A DNA stretch of 30,698 nt from JAFMIT01 sp044341215 (GTDB lineage Bacteria; Actinomycetota; Actinomycetes; S36-B12; UBA5976), in the NCBI GenBank assembly GCA_044341215.1, contig JBIISC010000013.1, positions 1 to 30,698 of the forward strand. The letters are read 5' to 3'. A program made the translations under genes and the position numbers. This document shows, one piece after another, positions 29,066 through 30,698 of the stretch (position 1 is its first letter; the number at the start of each line of letters is the position of its first letter). The notes beneath the pieces are model-generated. The model was not told the DNA's origin. It saw only the letters and a program-made list of their open reading frames with translations, and made no database searches.

Positions 29066-29994
29066 GTTAACCCAGTCCATCCTGGAACAGTTTTAATCCA
29101 TTCGAAAATTATGTTTGCAAATTCATCAGGATTTTCTTCATGTGGGAAATGTCCAACTTTTGGCATTAGGTAGTAATCGTACGGTCCTTGGATGTATTCG
29201 TTGTCTCGTTCGGCGGTGCGAGGAGTTATTGCACCATCGAGTTCACCATGAATTTGTAGGACTGGAACTTTGATTAGGTTTTCCATTTTGGTTTGATAAA
29301 CCCGACCATCTTTTCTAGGGATAGACCGCAAAGCCCAACGGTGATATTCCAAAGCACAGTGTGCACTGGCTTGGCCCAGTAGTGCCGCGCGGTAAACCGC
29401 AGCTGTCTGCTGGTCAGGCCAACTTGAACCAGACCACTTGCGCAAAATCTTTTCTACTTCCTCGCCATCATTCTTTGTCAATTTGTATTCTGCGTAGAAG
29501 GGAAGTTGAAAAGCGTAAATATATGTAAGGGCATTTCGCTGCACAGTGTCCATCAAGATTTGGCGGCGCAATCTTTTAGGGTGTGGCATAGATACTGAGA
29601 CTAAACCAGCAACTACATCTGGATAGATCGCTGCAACAGTCCAAGCACTAATTGCACCCCAGTCGTGACCAACCAAAATTGCTTTGGTTTCACCGAGAGA
29701 ATAAATCAATCCGCGAATATCTGCCGCAATAGTCATTGGGTCATATCCATGCGGAGTGTGGTCACTGCCACCATAGCCGCGTAAATCCATTGCAACTACT
29801 CGAAAACCATTTTCACTAAATTGCGGAATGATTTTTCGCCATGTCCACCAAAACATTGGAAAGCCGTGTAACAAAATTACAAGTGGTCCATCACCAGCTT
29901 CAACAATATGAAAGCGTGCAGTGTTGGCGGCTATATCTCTATGCTCCCAAGGACCGTCTGCACGGATTACAGCATCTGTTGCGGGGAGTATCAA
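29056..29994 (-). CDS. Alpha/beta hydrolase, epoxide hydrolase type (EphE-like)
   Basis: 312 residues. The oxyanion motif HGFPMFWWTWRKII, MDLRGYGGSDHTPHGYD and the nucleophile elbow GHDWGA with Asp111 (not Ser) mark the epoxide hydrolase/haloalkane dehalogenase group. PVLQIHGELDGAITP carries the acid and VGHFPHEENP the catalytic His. The cap domain (~140-225) contains AFQLPFYAEY. The substrate is unknown. The start is a TTG at 29994 that overlaps the upstream stop (TTGA); no other start codon fits near the family N-terminus. Context equals mycobacterial Rv3670 (ephE), between Nudix and holin-X genes. Confidence 0.9.
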   Translation of the reverse strand: MILPATDAVIRADGPWEHRDIAANTARFHIVEAGDGPLVILLHGFPMFWWTWRKIIPQFSENGFRVVAMDLRGYGGSDHTPHGYDPMTIAADIRGLIYSLGETKAILVGHDWGAISAWTVAAIYPDVVAGLVSVSMPHPKRLRRQILMDTVQRNALTYIYAFQLPFYAEYKLTKNDGEEVEKILRKWSGSSWPDQQTAAVYRAALLGQASAHCALEYHRWALRSIPRKDGRVYQTKMENLIKVPVLQIHGELDGAITPRTAERDNEYIQGPYDYYLMPKVGHFPHEENPDEFANIIFEWIKTVPGWTGLTHE

Positions 29995-30425
29995 GAATTC
30001 TGATCCAAGTCGGTGCGAGTCACAGCTGCAGTGATGCTATTGATTGATTTTTCAATGCTGTCAGCTGATTTCGTTGGTGCTTTGACTTTCTTGGCATTTC
30101 CTTTAGCAAGGAACAGCAAGACAACTGCAATCAACATGAAGATTCCGGCGTCAATGACAAAAGCCAACCAGGTTGGAATTCCAAATTCTGCCAAACCGAA
30201 AGCAAGCGCGATTACTAGCAGCAAGCCTGATATTGAAAAGAATCCAAGTGCGGTCACCAAAAAGATGGAAGAGCGAAGTGCTCGCCGACCGGACTCTTTT
30301 AGTTCCGCTACAGCTAAATCAATCTGATTTCGAACCAAAGTTTGAATATCTGCAATTGATTGGGCGACAAGTTCGCCAAAGCGCTTTGGCGTTTGGTCGT
30401 TCTGGTCGTCAATTGGGCTGGTCAT
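29991..30425 (-). CDS. Actinobacterial holin-X (phage holin superfamily III-like) membrane protein
   Basis: 144 residues: a cytosolic amphipathic N-terminus (RFGELVAQSIADIQTLVRNQ), then two membrane helices (~52-75, SSIFLVTALGFFSISGLLLVIA as read in parts, and ~85-105, WLAFVIDAGIFMLIAVVLLF), and a Lys-rich tail. The layout matches PF07332 proteins, common in actinobacterial chromosomes and not evidence of a prophage. AGGAGG stands before the ATG. It is translationally coupled to the epoxide hydrolase. The position matches mycobacterial Rv3669. Confidence 0.8.
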   Translation of the reverse strand: MTSPIDDQNDQTPKRFGELVAQSIADIQTLVRNQIDLAVAELKESGRRALRSSIFLVTALGFFSISGLLLVIALAFGLAEFGIPTWLAFVIDAGIFMLIAVVLLFLAKGNAKKVKAPTKSADSIEKSINSITAAVTRTDLDQNS

Positions 30426-30467
30426 AATGCCTCCTACAAGGCAAGGTTAGTCCGAAACTGATTTTTT

Positions 30468-30698
30468 CTATTCTTCGCTCTTGCCACTTGCAAGACCCTG
30501 CGAAATTAGGTTCATGACAGTCGGGTCAGCCAAAGTTGTGGCGTCACCCATTGAACGGTTTTCAGCAACATCTCTGAGCAACCGGCGCATGATTTTTCCA
30601 GAACGAGTCTTTGGAAGTTCTGCCACAACCATGATTTGGCGAGGCTTGGCAATTGGTCCAATTTCTTTGGCCACGTGATCGCGAAGTTGTTTCACAAG
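30468..30698 (-). CDS. acs: Acetyl-CoA synthetase, C-terminal fragment (continues past right edge)
   Basis: The last 76 codons are visible, ending SGKSEE at TAG. HVAKEIGPIAKPRQIMVV and LPKTRSGKIMRRLLRDVAE form the mobile C-terminal domain; the Lys of SGK is the catalytic and acetylation-regulated residue of AMP-forming acetyl-CoA synthetase. It makes acetyl-CoA from acetate, ATP and CoA. The gene is upstream of the holin-X gene on the same strand, matching mycobacterial Rv3667. Confidence 0.9.
   Translation of the reverse strand, partial: LVKQLRDHVAKEIGPIAKPRQIMVVAELPKTRSGKIMRRLLRDVAENRSMGDATTLADPTVMNLISQGLASGKSEE

Noticed and set aside
29991..30425. Prophage remnant suggested by the holin-like protein
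   Set aside because: Holin-X proteins are ordinary chromosomal genes in Actinobacteria; the neighbours are housekeeping genes in conserved order and no other phage gene is present.

Overview
Organism. The window looks like a streamlined, low-GC actinobacterium, most likely a freshwater Nanopelagicales (acI, 'Ca. Planktophila/Nanopelagicus'-type) chromosome. The reasons are: base composition near 45% by eye; actinobacterial protein types (a Crp close to mycobacterial Rv3676, an actinobacterial holin-X protein, a 38-residue CxxC...WxGCG microprotein); very short intergenic gaps with no stretch over 300 bp lacking a gene; and gene order matching the mycobacterial chromosome. The taxon is inferred; nothing was searched. 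I see no phage, IS element, CRISPR array or origin.

Layout. (1) 1-1884: a TetR regulator (cut by the left edge) divergent from the CoA-acylating methylmalonate-semialdehyde dehydrogenase gene mmsA, sharing a 42-bp gap with a palindromic operator. (2) 2023-5374: a tight cassette of an FMN transferase (ApbE) and three secreted proteins that end in FMN-binding-type domains, closed by a strong terminator. This is an extracytosolic flavinylation system and the most unusual locus here. (3) 5451-8617: a tiny Cys-rich protein, a VIT-family Fe/Mn transporter, a dual-specificity phosphatase, an aldo/keto reductase and an esterase. (4) 8699-12334: an orphan ParA-type ATPase and the proton-translocating transhydrogenase operon pntAA-pntAB-pntB, with a terminator and a 4 x 16 bp tandem repeat. 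(5) 12459-15738: upp and a DoxX protein divergent from tadA, tRNA-Ser(CGA), an FnIII-OmpA envelope protein, a LytR_C protein, tRNA-Ser(GGA) and SRP RNA. (6) 15785-20805: dnaX-recR, then lysC-asd. (7) 20815-30698: PH-like membrane protein, YqeY, metallophosphoesterase, FrnE-type DsbA, zinc-ribbon membrane protein, dcd, PBP1 (ponA), RidA, Crp, nth, CoA-type Nudix, epoxide hydrolase, holin-X protein and the C-terminus of acetyl-CoA synthetase.

From tadA onward the order is a compressed version of mycobacterial Rv3752c (tadA) to Rv3667 (acs). Several genes usually in that block are absent, including ybaB, whiB4, the ArsA-like ATPases and the MarP protease.

How genes work together. lysC and asd make aspartate semialdehyde for lysine, threonine, methionine and cell wall diaminopimelate; ponA and the OmpA and LytR_C proteins act in the envelope. 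Transhydrogenase supplies NADPH. Upp and Dcd serve pyrimidine salvage and dTTP supply. dnaX, recR and nth serve replication and repair. TadA with two tRNA-Ser genes and SRP RNA serve translation and secretion. The flavinylation cassette next to a Fe/Mn transporter suggests, without proof, redox chemistry outside the membrane.

Promoter grammar. At least nine protein genes show a -10-like hexamer (TANNNT, or CAAACT/GATACT) exactly 6 nt before ATG/GTG and no Shine-Dalgarno sequence, which fits leaderless mRNAs. The three stable RNA genes have TANNNT exactly 7 nt before the mature 5' end, which would put the transcription start at the first base of the mature RNA.
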